This document shows positions 15,733 to 25,590 of a stretch of 38,475 nucleotides of DNA, piece by piece; position 1 is the first letter of the stretch, and every line of letters starts with the position of its first letter. The stretch is from the NCBI RefSeq assembly GCF_001550375.1, contig NZ_LRTR01000730.1, positions 1 to 38,475 of the forward strand, given 5' to 3'. This DNA comes from Streptomyces europaeiscabiei. Its GTDB lineage: Bacteria; Actinomycetota; Actinomycetes; Streptomycetales; Streptomycetaceae. The notes beneath the pieces were generated by a model that had not been told where the DNA came from, searched no databases, and saw nothing but the letters and a program-made list of their open reading frames with translations. Made by a program: the position numbers and the translations under genes.

Positions 15733-18700
15733 ATGAGCACCTCCAGCGCCCCGGACGGCCGAGGCCAGGTCGTCACCTTCTACTCGTTCAAGGGCGGCGT
15801 CGGCCGCACGATGGCCCTGGCCAACGTGGCGTGGATCCTGGCCAGCCGGGGCAAACGCGTCCTGGCCGTCGACTGGGACCTGGAGGCTCCGGGCCTGCAC
15901 AGCTACTTCCACCCGCTGCTCACCGATCCCGAACTGCGCGACACCGACGGACTGATCGACCTGCTGCGCGCCTACCAGCAGGCGGTTCTCCTGCCCGGCC
16001 GTGAGGATGTCCCGCAGGACGACGGCTGGTTCCGCCGGACCCTGGACCTGACGCCGTACGTGGTCGGCCTCGACCTCAAGTTCGCGAGCGGCGGACGGCT
16101 GGACTTCCTGCCCGCCGGGCGCCAGAACGCCGCCTACTCGGACTCCGTGACGTCCTTCGACTGGCACGCCTTCTACGGACGGCTCGGCGGCGGAAAGTTC
16201 CTGCTGGAGATGCGCGAGGAAATGGCCGCCCGCTACGACTACGTCCTGATAGACAGCCGCACGGGCGTCACCGACAGCTCGGGCATCTGCACCGTACTGC
16301 TCCCCGACACCCTCGTCCTCGGCTTCGTCTACAACGTGCAGAACATGCGAGGCTCCGCGCACGTCGCCCGCGCCGTGACCAAGGGCTCCCGACGGCCGAT
16401 ACGGCTACTGCCGGTGCCCATGCGTGTCGAGGACGCCGAGCGGGAGCGACTGGAGATCAGCCGCGACCGCGCCCGGGAGGCCTTCGGCACCCATCTGCCA
16501 TGGCTGGACGAAGGCAGCGTCGAACGGTACTGGGGCGATGTGGAGATCCCGTACAAGACGTTCTACGCGTACGAGGAGATCGTCGCGCCCGTCGGTGACC
16601 GGCCGTTGCAGGAGGGCACCGTGCTCAAGGCCTGCGAACGGCTCACGGACTGGCTCACCGACGGCGAGGTCCGGCGAGGCGTGCCCCTGCCGGACGAGGA
16701 GCGGCAGCGGCTGCTCACCGCGTACATGAACAAGAGCAGGGCGATCAGCACCTGTCTCTTCGTCAGCTACGCACCCGAGGACCGGATCTGGGCGGAATGG
16801 GCCGCCTGGCACCTGGAATCCGCCGGATTCCGCGTCACGCTGCACGACGTCACCGCCACCAGACCCGGCGAGACCGCTCCGGAAGTGGTGCGCGCCCTGG
16901 CGGAGGAGGGCAGGGTCCTCGCCCTGCTGTCCGCGGAGTACGCCGCGGTGCCGCAGTCCGCCGCGCTCTGGCGGGCGCTCACGGGCAGAGAGCGCGCGCC
17001 GGCGCCCGAGCTGGTCGCTGTCCGCGTCCACGGTGGTGAACGGGCCCTGGACCCGCCCTTCGACCTCGCGGCCGCCCCCAGCATCGCCCACCTCACCGAG
17101 GTGAACGCCGTACGACGGCTGCGGCAGAGTGTGGGCCCGCCGCCCTCGGCCCCCACCCCGGCACGGGGCGCGCCCGCGCTGCTGACCCCACAACCTCCGC
17201 GCTATCCGGGCACGAATCCGGCCGTCGAGTCCCTGCAACCGAGGAACGTCGGTTTCACCGGCCGGAACGCGTTGCTGCACGAGCTGCGGGACCGGTTCAT
17301 CGCCGCCGAAGGCTCCTCGACGCCTCAGGTCCTCGTGGGGCTCGGCGGAGTCGGCAAGACGCAGACCGCGCTGGAGTACACCTACCGGTTCCGCGGCTCC
17401 TACGATGTGGTGTGGTGGGTACCGGCCGCCGAACCCACCGTCATCCCAGGTGAGTTGGCCCGCCTCGCACCCCAACTCGGCATCGAGCACGGGGAGGACA
17501 CCGCGCTCACCGCCCAACGGGTGCTCAGGGCTCTGGCGAGCGGGACGCCGTACCGCAAGTGGCTGCTCGTCCTCGACAGCGCGGGCTCCCCGGGCGAGAC
17601 GGCCGAGTGGCTCCCCGCCGAGACCTCACAGGGCGGACACGTGCTCGTCACGTCCCGCGACCGCACCTGGGAGGAGGCCGGGAACGTGCTGCCGGTCGAG
17701 GTGTTCAGCCGGTCCGAGAGCGTGGCACTCCTCGGTCGGCACAACCCGGGTCTGGACCCCGACAGCACCCGGCAGATCGCCCACGAACTCGGCGATCTCC
17801 CCCTCGCCGTCCATCAGGCCGCGGTGTGGCTGAGCGCCACGGCCATGCCCGTCGACCGGTATCTGCAGCTGCTGCGCACCCACGCGACGGAACTGCTCAA
17901 GCGCACGGAGAAGCGCTCGCTGGAAATGGCCGGCTGGCTGGTGTCGTTGGAGGAGATCCGCGCCAACAGCCCGGCCGCAGCCGACCTGTTGGAGATCTGT
18001 TCCTTCTTCGGGGCCGACCCCATCCCCATGGAGCTGCTGTACACCCGTTCCCTGATGGACGCCCTCACGCTCGACGAGGACGAACCCCGCGACGAGGTGA
18101 CCATCAGCGAGGTCTTCCAGGAGATCAACCGGTTCGGGCTGGCCCAGGCGGACCCGGAGGAGGGCACGATCGTGGTCCACCGACTGGTGCAGGCCGAGAT
18201 CCGCCACTCGATGCCGGTGGAGCGGCGCCTGCAACTGCGCTCGGTGGTGCACGCCGCGCTCGCGGCGGGCAACCCCAAGACGCCCGGCGCACCGGAGAGC
18301 TGGCCGCGTTACGCGCAACTGCTGACGCATCTGTGGCCCAGCCGGGCGGCGCGCAGCGACAACCCGGAAGTGCAGCAGTGGATCATCGACACGGTGCGCT
18401 GTCTTTGGCGCCGCAACCTGCTGTCCTCCGGGCGGGACACCGCCGAACGCGTCCTGACGGTGTGGACCGAACGCCTCGGTCCGGACAACGCCCAGGTACT
18501 GGGGCTGCGTACCCAACTCGGCAACATCCTGCGCTCCCAGGGCGTCTCGCGCGAGGCCTACGACAACGACCTCGACGTCCACCGGCGACTGGCGGCGCTC
18601 GTGGGTCCGGGCCGCCGCCGTACCCTCATCGCGGCCGCCAACGTGGCCGCCGACCTCAACGCCCTCGGCCGGTACGCCAGGGCGCGGGAGTGGGACCGCG

Positions 18701-19704
18701 CCACCTATGAGGCCAGCAAGGAGGTCTGGCCGCCCGAAGACCTCCGGCTGTCCATGCACGCCAGCAACCTCGGCGTCTCGGAGTACCTCTGCGGGGACCG
18801 CCGCGCGGCACTGGAGATCCACCGACGGGTGTACCGCGACCGCCTCGACCTGAAGGGGCCGACGGACATCTACACGCTCAACGCGGCCTCCAACTACGCC
18901 CGCGACCTCCGCGAGACCGGCGATCTCCGGGCCGCCCTCGACCTCCTGGAAGAGACCTGCCAGGTGTTGTGGGAACGGCTCGGCAAGCGGCACGCCCAGA
19001 CCCTGTCCACCCAGCGCAACCACGCGGTGGCACTGCGCCGGGCCGGCCGTTACGAGGAGGCACGCGAACTCGTCGCGTCCGTCCACCTCATGTACGCGGA
19101 GGACCGCGGCCGTGACCACCCGGACACCCTGGCCGCCCGCGCCGACCTGGCCAATGTGCTCGCGGCTCTCGGCGACGTCGACAGCGCCCGCGACCACGCC
19201 GATCACATCCTGGCCCGCCAGCGTCAGACCCTGGGGGAGTCGCACCCCTACACGCTGGGCTGCCAGAACAACCTGGCGATCTACCTGAGGCTCGGCGGCC
19301 ACGCGGCGGCTGCCCGTGCCACCTCCGAACGCGCGCTCAGGGCCCTGTCCGACACCCTCGGCGAACGGCATCCCTACACCCTGGACGCGATGATCAACTA
19401 CGCGAACTGTCTCGTCGACACCGGCGGGACGGAGGCCGCCATCGCCCTCGAACGCGAGGCGCTCGCAGGGGTGTTGGAGACCCTGGGGGCCGACCACTAC
19501 GACGTCATCACCCTGCGTTTCAATCTGTCGATCGATCTCGCCGGGGCCGGTGCGACGGAGGAGTCGGAGGAGCACTACAGTGGGGCCCTGCAACTCGCCG
19601 CCCAGACTCTGGGAGTGGCCCACCCGACCTACAAGGCGGTGGACACTCCTGTGGACAGCAGGGTGCGACTGGACGCGGACATCGAACCACCCTTCACCTT
19701 CTGA
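15733..19704 (+). CDS. fxsT: FxsT, ParA-like / TIR / NB-ARC / TPR protein of the FxSxx system
   Basis: A 1323-residue multidomain protein, in order as follows. First is a ParA/MinD-type ATPase (about 10-330) with deviant Walker A KGGVGRT at K20 and YDYVLIDSRTG. Second is a TIR-like domain (about 338-455; CLFVSYAPEDRIWAEW). Third is an NB-ARC/STAND NTPase (about 505-800) with P-loop GLGGVGKTQ near 536, WLLVLDSAG as Walker B and GDLPLAVHQAA. Last come tetratricopeptide repeats (about 900-1300) with repeated HPYTL/HPDTL and NLAxYLR signatures. The TIR part lacks the EW motif (it reads ALWRAL), so NADase activity is doubtful. AGGAG precedes the ATG. It is presumably a scaffold or signalling ATPase for the cyclophane RiPP; its biochemical role is unknown. 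Confidence 0.88.
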   Translation: MSTSSAPDGRGQVVTFYSFKGGVGRTMALANVAWILASRGKRVLAVDWDLEAPGLHSYFHPLLTDPELRDTDGLIDLLRAYQQAVLLPGREDVPQDDGWFRRTLDLTPYVVGLDLKFASGGRLDFLPAGRQNAAYSDSVTSFDWHAFYGRLGGGKFLLEMREEMAARYDYVLIDSRTGVTDSSGICTVLLPDTLVLGFVYNVQNMRGSAHVARAVTKGSRRPIRLLPVPMRVEDAERERLEISRDRAREAFGTHLPWLDEGSVERYWGDVEIPYKTFYAYEEIVAPVGDRPLQEGTVLKACERLTDWLTDGEVRRGVPLPDEERQRLLTAYMNKSRAISTCLFVSYAPEDRIWAEWAAWHLESAGFRVTLHDVTATRPGETAPEVVRALAEEGRVLALLSAEYAAVPQSAALWRALTGRERAPAPELVAVRVHGGERALDPPFDLAAAPSIAHLTEVNAVRRLRQSVGPPPSAPTPARGAPALLTPQPPRYPGTNPAVESLQPRNVGFTGRNALLHELRDRFIAAEGSSTPQVLVGLGGVGKTQTALEYTYRFRGSYDVVWWVPAAEPTVIPGELARLAPQLGIEHGEDTALTAQRVLRALASGTPYRKWLLVLDSAGSPGETAEWLPAETSQGGHVLVTSRDRTWEEAGNVLPVEVFSRSESVALLGRHNPGLDPDSTRQIAHELGDLPLAVHQAAVWLSATAMPVDRYLQLLRTHATELLKRTEKRSLEMAGWLVSLEEIRANSPAAADLLEICSFFGADPIPMELLYTRSLMDALTLDEDEPRDEVTISEVFQEINRFGLAQADPEEGTIVVHRLVQAEIRHSMPVERRLQLRSVVHAALAAGNPKTPGAPESWPRYAQLLTHLWPSRAARSDNPEVQQWIIDTVRCLWRRNLLSSGRDTAERVLTVWTERLGPDNAQVLGLRTQLGNILRSQGVSREAYDNDLDVHRRLAALVGPGRRRTLIAAANVAADLNALGRYARAREWDRATYEASKEVWPPEDLRLSMHASNLGVSEYLCGDRRAALEIHRRVYRDRLDLKGPTDIYTLNAASNYARDLRETGDLRAALDLLEETCQVLWERLGKRHAQTLSTQRNHAVALRRAGRYEEARELVASVHLMYAEDRGRDHPDTLAARADLANVLAALGDVDSARDHADHILARQRQTLGESHPYTLGCQNNLAIYLRLGGHAAAARATSERALRALSDTLGERHPYTLDAMINYANCLVDTGGTEAAIALEREALAGVLETLGADHYDVITLRFNLSIDLAGAGATEESEEHYSGALQLAAQTLGVAHPTYKAVDTPVDSRVRLDADIEPPFTF

Positions 19705-19855
19705 TTCCGTGCCACGGAGCGGTATGAGCTCCATCCGGTGCGGCGAGGTCTTCCTTACGGCGCTTTATGTTGCTTCCTGCCGTTTTCCTTTGTCCCGCTG
19801 CTATTCTCCGCTCACCCGCCACGGGCGTCTCCCGCCGGGCGGACCCCGTGTCAGC
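19705..19855. other. Spacer between fxsT and fxsA
   Basis: 151 bases, noticeably more T-rich than the flanks (19765-19805). No hairpin terminator or clear ribosome site is seen. It may hold a promoter for fxsA-fxsB. Confidence 0.35.
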
Positions 19856-20095
19856 ATGGCCCCTAGGAGTGCGGTGTCACCCTTCTTGTCCTCGCCGGAT
19901 AGGTCTGCCGGCCGCGCCCCTTCCGGCGCGGGTCCGATCAGGCCTGCCGAGGACCGCCACGGTGCCGTGGCCGAGAACAGCGCTCTCGGCCATGTACTGC
20001 GCCGGCTCGCATGGGAGGCCGCGCATCCGGACGCCACTCATCCGGCCGAGTTCGAATCCTCGCTCGAGTGCGAAGCGGAAGCGTCGATGGAGTGA
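19856..20095 (+). CDS. fxsA: FxsA-type precursor peptide with an internal FxSxx motif
   Basis: A 79-residue peptide between fxsT and fxsB. The leader-like part includes ALGHVLRRLAWEAA, and the core ends HPAEFESSL (FESSL at 66-70), matching the FxSxx motif whose Phe and Ser are crosslinked by FxsB. In the family this motif is the carboxyl terminus. Here nine acidic residues (ECEAEASME) follow before TGA 20093-20095. A TAG instead of GAG at 20066-20068 would restore the normal end. The stop overlaps the fxsB GTG, so the long form fits the operon. The start is uncertain: ATG 19856 has no ribosome site, and GTG 19874 has AGGAG only four bases upstream. Confidence 0.7.
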   Translation: MAPRSAVSPFLSSPDRSAGRAPSGAGPIRPAEDRHGAVAENSALGHVLRRLAWEAAHPDATHPAEFESSLECEAEASME

Positions 20096-21342
20096 CGTCT
20101 CCGCCGGTCCGGCCGACTCCCGTGTCCTTGCGGCAGTTCGTCCTCAAGGTGCACAGTCGCTGCAACCTGGACTGCGACTACTGCTACGTCTACCACTCCG
20201 CAGACACCAGCTGGCGCGACAAGCCGCGCCTCATGGAAGCGGCCGTGGCCGAGCAAGTGGCCCTGCGTATCGCCGAGCACGCCGTGGCTCACCGGCTGCC
20301 CGACGTCCGGATCGTGCTGCACGGAGGGGAGCCGTTGCTGCTCGGGGCCGGGCGGCTGGGGGAACTGCTCGGTGTCCTCGCGCGGGGACTGGCGAAGGCG
20401 GGGGTGCCCGTCCGTTTCTCGATGCAGACCAATGGCGTGCTGCTCACCCCCGACACCCTGGACGTGCTCCACCGGCATCGGGTGGGGGTCAGCGTCAGCC
20501 TCGACGGGACGCAGGCGGGCCATGACCGGCACCGGCGTCTCCTGAAGGGCGAGGGGAGTCACCGGCGGGTGATGGAGGGACTCGGCCGACTGGGTCGGTC
20601 CAGGTACCGCGCCCTGTACGCAGGCCTGCTGTGCACGATCGACCTGGCCAACGACCCCGTCGACACCTACGAGGCCCTGCTGGCCTCACGCCCTCCTCGC
20701 GTCGATCTCCTGCTGCCGCACGGCACTTGGGACACGCCGCCACCCGGACTCGCGGATCGGACGAACCGGGTACCCGCCGTCCCGCCGGTGACCGTCCGCG
20801 GGGTGATGGACAACCCGGGGGAGACGCCGTACGCCGACTGGCTGCGGCGGGTGTTCGACCGTTGGTACGACGCCCCTGTACGGGAGACCGGCGTCCGGCT
20901 CTTCGAGGAGCTGATGGCCGGCGTCCTCGGCGGCTCGATGCGTACCGAGTCCGTCGGGCTGGCCCCGGCGACGCTGGCCGTCATCGAGACCGACGGTTCC
21001 ATCGAGCAGTCGGATTCCCTCAAGGTCGCCTACCAAGGCGCGCCGGAGACAGGGCTCGACGTCTTCCGTAACAGTCTCGACGACGTCCTCGAACAGCCTC
21101 TGATCCGTCAACGGCAGTCGGGCGCCGACGGGTTGGGGCCCACCTGTCGGCGTTGCCCGTTGCTCGGCGTGTGCGGGGGCGGGCTCTTCGCCCACCGGTA
21201 CGCCTCCGGGAGCGGGTTCCAGAACCCCTCCGTCTACTGCGCCGACCTGGCAGCCCTGACCCTGCACATCCGGGCCCGGGTGCGGGCCGATCTCGGGTCG
21301 GCGCCGCAGGGCCTGGCCGAGCTGGATGTCAGAGGCACGTAG
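20092..21342 (+). CDS. fxsB: FxsB, radical SAM cyclophane-forming enzyme
   Basis: A 416-residue radical S-adenosylmethionine enzyme. The [4Fe-4S]-SAM motif is C24, C28, C31 in HSRCNLDCDYCYVY. Conserved GGEPLLL (SAM-binding GGE), FSMQTNGVLL and VSLDG follow. The C-terminus has a SPASM-like cysteine set in CRRCPLLGVCGGG and VYC that would hold auxiliary clusters. FxsB relatives form a carbon-carbon link between Phe and Ser side chains in the FxSxx core. GTG 20092-20094 overlaps the fxsA TGA, so the two are translationally coupled. The locus lacks the methyltransferase found in some relatives. Confidence 0.9.
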   Translation: MTSPPVRPTPVSLRQFVLKVHSRCNLDCDYCYVYHSADTSWRDKPRLMEAAVAEQVALRIAEHAVAHRLPDVRIVLHGGEPLLLGAGRLGELLGVLARGLAKAGVPVRFSMQTNGVLLTPDTLDVLHRHRVGVSVSLDGTQAGHDRHRRLLKGEGSHRRVMEGLGRLGRSRYRALYAGLLCTIDLANDPVDTYEALLASRPPRVDLLLPHGTWDTPPPGLADRTNRVPAVPPVTVRGVMDNPGETPYADWLRRVFDRWYDAPVRETGVRLFEELMAGVLGGSMRTESVGLAPATLAVIETDGSIEQSDSLKVAYQGAPETGLDVFRNSLDDVLEQPLIRQRQSGADGLGPTCRRCPLLGVCGGGLFAHRYASGSGFQNPSVYCADLAALTLHIRARVRADLGSAPQGLAELDVRGT

Positions 21343-21389
21343 GGTAGGGTTTACCTGCGCGTTCACATGGAACTCAGTGGACTGCGCGA

Positions 21390-21463
<74 letters not shown>

Positions 21464-21484
21464 CTCGTGAGAGTCGTGGATCCG

Positions 21485-21525
21485 GGGCCGTTTCGGAGCA
21501 ATCCGAAACGGCCCTCGATCTTTTT
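21485..21525 (+). terminator. Rho-independent terminator after tRNA-Pro copy 2
   Basis: GGGCCGTTTCGGA (21485-21497), loop GCAA, TCCGAAACGGCCC (21502-21514): a perfect 13-bp stem followed within six bases by five T. The core is shared with the hairpin after copy 1. Confidence 0.9.
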
Positions 21526-21700
21526 CGGGGGCCAAATGGGGGACCGGCCCCCTTGGCCGTGGTGGTGGGCCACCGAGATCGGGCTCGCCGGGGAGCGCGG
21601 GGCGGCGCCCCAGCGACCGGCCCGGCACCATCGCTCCGGCCCCGGACGGAATGGCGAAGCCGACTCTTCCGCCGCACCGGGCCGAGACGGAATCCCTGCG

Positions 21701-21740
21701 CGCATGAGTCCCCGCCGGAAGACCGGCGGGGACTCATGCG
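21701..21740 (-). terminator. Perfect 18-bp hairpin after the collagen-like gene
   Basis: CGCATGAGTCCCCGCCGG (21701-21718), loop AAGA, and its exact complement at 21723-21740. It lies 26 bases downstream of the collagen-like gene on the minus strand and is its probable terminator. No T tract is visible. Confidence 0.85.
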
Positions 21741-21765
21741 TAGAACGCGGTCGTGAGGTGTGGGG

Positions 21766-22614
21766 TCAGCTGCAGACCACGTAGACCGTAAGGGTGCTGA
21801 GTGCAGCCGCCGTCGCGGCCACGGTCCAGTGGTCCCCGCTCGGGTAGGTCTCCGCGATGACGGTGGCGAGGCCGCTGGCGGACAGGCCTCCTGAGATGGG
21901 CACGGTGCCGACCGGGCATGACGGGGAGTCGTAGGACGTTTCGATGCCCAACAGGACGCTGTAGTTCTGGGTGAGGATCTGCGCGGCAACCGGGCCGGTG
22001 GGGCCGGTGGCACCCGTGGCACCCGTGGCACCCGTGGCACCCGTGGCACCCGTGGCGCCGGTGGCGCCGTCGACGCCGTTGGTGCCGTCGACACCGTCGG
22101 TGCCGTCAGCGCCGGTGGGGCCGGTGGGTCCGGTGGGGCCCGTGGCGCCGGTGGCGCCGTCGACGCCGTTGGTGCCGTCGACACCGTCGGTGCCGTCAGC
22201 GCCGGTGGGTCCGGTGGGGCCCGTGGCGCCGTCGACGCCGTCGACGCCGTTGGTGCCGTCGACACCGTCGATGCCGTCAGCGCCGGTGGGTCCGGTGGGG
22301 CCCGTAGCGCCCGTGGCGCCGTCGACGCCATCGGCACCGTCAGCACCCGTCGGGCCGGTGGGCCCCGTGGGGCCGGTCTCGCCCCTCTGGCCGCGGTCGT
22401 CGTCGCCGTAGTCGCCGTAGTCACCCTGGTCGTCGCCACCCGGGCTGGTGGCAGCGGCTCTGTTGGTGACCGTCTTCGTGTGCTCCATCGCGAGAGCGGG
22501 GCTGGCCAGGCCCGTGAGCACGAGAGCGAGGGATGCGAGGCTGCTGCCCGCAATCCAGGTGCTCCGCCTGGGGAGCGGGCCGAGTGAGGAACGTGTCCTG
22601 GAGTCAGGACTCAT
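21766..22614 (-). CDS. Secreted collagen-like repeat protein
   Basis: A 282-residue protein. A signal peptide (1-42) has basic residues, hydrophobic [14 protein letters not shown] and a likely cut after ALA. Residues about 43-75 form an acidic Gly/Asp linker. Residues about 75-211 are Gly-X-Y collagen repeats, rich in [23 protein letters not shown] and GATGATG. The last 70 residues form a compact domain with two cysteines (PSCPVG and the final VVCS), probably a trimerising head. AGGAG precedes the ATG. The DNA itself is repetitive, with near-identical blocks at about 22065, 22150 and 22225 and a run of GTGGCACCC units near 22007-22050, so length variation between strains is likely. No sortase signal is seen. 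Confidence 0.88.
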   Translation of the reverse strand: MSPDSRTRSSLGPLPRRSTWIAGSSLASLALVLTGLASPALAMEHTKTVTNRAAATSPGGDDQGDYGDYGDDDRGQRGETGPTGPTGPTGADGADGVDGATGATGPTGPTGADGIDGVDGTNGVDGVDGATGPTGPTGADGTDGVDGTNGVDGATGATGPTGPTGPTGADGTDGVDGTNGVDGATGATGATGATGATGATGATGPTGPVAAQILTQNYSVLLGIETSYDSPSCPVGTVPISGGLSASGLATVIAETYPSGDHWTVAATAAALSTLTVYVVCS

Positions 22615-22810
22615 GCGGTCTCCTGATTTCGCGAAGTCGAATAGTCACGCCGCCCCGGCAGGGGCGACACGCCCATCATTACCATTTGTCACGGTTCGCG
22701 CACTTTGTGTGATGTGCTGCTCTGTCTGGGCAGCCCGCAGCTCGTCGCGCTCATCTTGTTGTGTCCATGACATTTCCGCCGACTTCGACGTGAACGGCCG
22801 ACTCGGGGAC

Positions 22811-22840
22811 GCCTCACGGGGTGTATCCACTCCGTGAGGC
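22811..22840. other. 9-bp inverted repeat
   Basis: GCCTCACGG (22811-22819) and CCGTGAGGC (22832-22840) around a 12-base loop. It lies between the collagen-like gene and the glycosyltransferase remnant. It could be an operator or a weak terminator; there is no T tract. The rest of 22615-23021 is lower in GC than the flanks and shows no supported gene. Confidence 0.4.
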
Positions 22841-23021
22841 AAGGATGTCCACCGAAATCCGCCCGCTTCCTGCGCCCCGCCCAGCTCGCTCACAACGAGA
22901 ATCGCCGTTGCGCCGACAATCCTTGTGCCGAAGTGGACCGAGTGATTACGGCGACTTTCTCCCGCGTGATTCAGGCTTTGTCGTCATGCCTGATCGGAAA
23001 CTCGAAGGTAGGGCCAGAGCC

Positions 23022-23430
23022 ATGAATCCGACCATCTGTCTCTGAGTGATCGTAAAGAATGAATCGGCCGTAATTGAGCGGTGTATCGCCTCGGTGCACG
23101 AACGGCCCGTGGGGCGACTTCGGGACCAATTAGACGCTCAACATCGAACGCGCCCGCGAAAAACCGACCACCTGCTTCCGGTGGACGTCGATATGACCAT
23201 TACTGTCGACGAGGGGCACGAACAGGAGAACCTCGACGCCCTCGTGATCGCACCTTGCGGACGCCGTGCGGAGATGGGCGGCTGGGTGGAGAAGATCTAT
23301 CACGCACTCCCGCAGGCGGGAATCCTCAAGGTTGAGTCCGGTGACTGGCCGGAAGTGCATCATCCGCAGACACCGTGGAATCGTGATTGTCTCGTCGCCC
23401 GTCAAGCCGAAAAATCGAACAGTATCCAGG
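23022..23430 (+). pseudogene. Decayed family 2 glycosyltransferase gene
   Basis: ATG 23022 reads MNPTICL, then TGA (23043-23045), then in the same frame VIVKNESAVIERCIASV. This is the N-terminus of a family 2 glycosyltransferase (MIVKNE motif) broken by a nonsense codon. Further on, DHLLPVDVDMTITVD resembles the LLxxDADM nucleotide-sugar region and HEQENLDALVI a late segment, but the DNA between them is far too short, so there are deletions. The last part (about 23276-23410, GGWVEKIYHALPQAGILKVE) is not recognised. The frame then runs into the tRNA fragment. It lies inside the presumed element scar. Confidence 0.6.
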
Positions 23431-23447
23431 GGGTGTCCCGGCAGTCC

Positions 23448-24678
<1,231 letters not shown>

Positions 24679-24947
24679 AGGTTACCCCTAGTAATCGGTC
24701 GGTCGGAGACCGGGACCCTAGACCATTTCCACTCCGTGCGCATCTCGTGTTCGCCGCGTGTGTGTTTCGTGCATTCCCCACCGATTTCCCACAGGCGTCC
24801 CAGAGGCACGGGAAACGCCCAGGCAGTCGGGGGGACGGCATCCCACTCTCCCGTGACCTGCGGTTTTCCTTGTCGGCCCGGATCTTCGTTGCCAGTGTCT
24901 GCGGTGCTCACCGGGCACCGGCCCGGTGGCTCGACGAGAGGACTCCC

Positions 24948-25493
24948 ATGAGCCTGCGCACGACGCGATTCAAGCTGGCCGCCTGCACGGTCGGCGCCGT
25001 GGCCGCGGCCACCCTCGCGCTGGGTACCACGCCGGCCGCCGCGAGCGGGACGTACAGCGGGCTCGCCTATGTCTACGGTGCCGACACCTACACGGACGAC
25101 TGGGGCAACGAGGGCGTCCTGTCGACCAGTACCAACACCAACTCCAACGCCACCTGCCTGTGGCAGAAGATCCTGTGGGCGGACGGCTTCCTGAGTTCCG
25201 CCTCGGACATCGACGGGCGGTTCGGGTCGGACACGAAGGCCGCGACCGAGGACCTGCAGCGGTACTTCGCCCTGGGTGTCGACGGGTCGGTCGGACAGGA
25301 GACCTTCGGCCACATGGACAAGTGGCTGTACTTCGTCTCCGGCAGCACCGCCGACGGCTCCACCGCGAACCTGCGGTACGACGGGATCGCACACGACTTC
25401 ACCCTCAGCCGCAACGCGGACGGCAACTACGCCTTCACCGACGGTGACGGCACCACCCGGCTCGCCGGCTACAACTACCGGACGTGCAGCTGA
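24948..25493 (+). CDS. Small secreted peptidoglycan-binding-like protein
   Basis: A 181-residue exported protein. The signal peptide (about 1-32) is LAACTVGAVAAATLALGTTP with a likely cut after AAA. Residues about 65-125 resemble a peptidoglycan-binding domain (CLWQKILWADGFL ... DGRFGSDTKAATEDLQ ... GVDGSVGQETFGHM). The final 50 residues are beta-rich with a terminal Cys that could pair with the earlier one. GAGAGG precedes the ATG. It is divergent from the membrane-tethered HTH protein with a 269-base gap, and both carry the same type of outer domain, suggesting a joint role at the cell wall. Confidence 0.85.
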   Translation: MSLRTTRFKLAACTVGAVAAATLALGTTPAAASGTYSGLAYVYGADTYTDDWGNEGVLSTSTNTNSNATCLWQKILWADGFLSSASDIDGRFGSDTKAATEDLQRYFALGVDGSVGQETFGHMDKWLYFVSGSTADGSTANLRYDGIAHDFTLSRNADGNYAFTDGDGTTRLAGYNYRTCS

Positions 25494-25536
25494 CGGCACA
25501 CGCCCGCGACCGTCGACGCGTCGACCGGCGGCCGAT

Positions 25537-25572
25537 CCGCGCATGCCCCTCCCCACGGAGAGGCATGCGCGG
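25537..25572. terminator. Hairpin between convergent genes
   Basis: CCGCGCATGCC (25537-25547) pairs with GGCATGCGCGG (25562-25572), and the inner bases extend the stem partly. It lies midway between the convergent PG-binding and GH43 genes and could end both transcripts. Confidence 0.75.
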
Positions 25573-25590
25573 CGGTCGTTCGCGCGGGAA

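Noticed and set aside
21990..22360. Regular repeats that could suggest a CRISPR array
   Set aside because: The repeats are codon-based Gly-X-Y blocks inside a signal-peptide protein; there are no unique spacers of equal length and no cas genes.
22645..22893. A minus-strand frame of 82 codons upstream of the collagen-like gene
   Set aside because: It lies in the low-GC scar, crosses the inverted repeat and has no ribosome site or recognisable domain.
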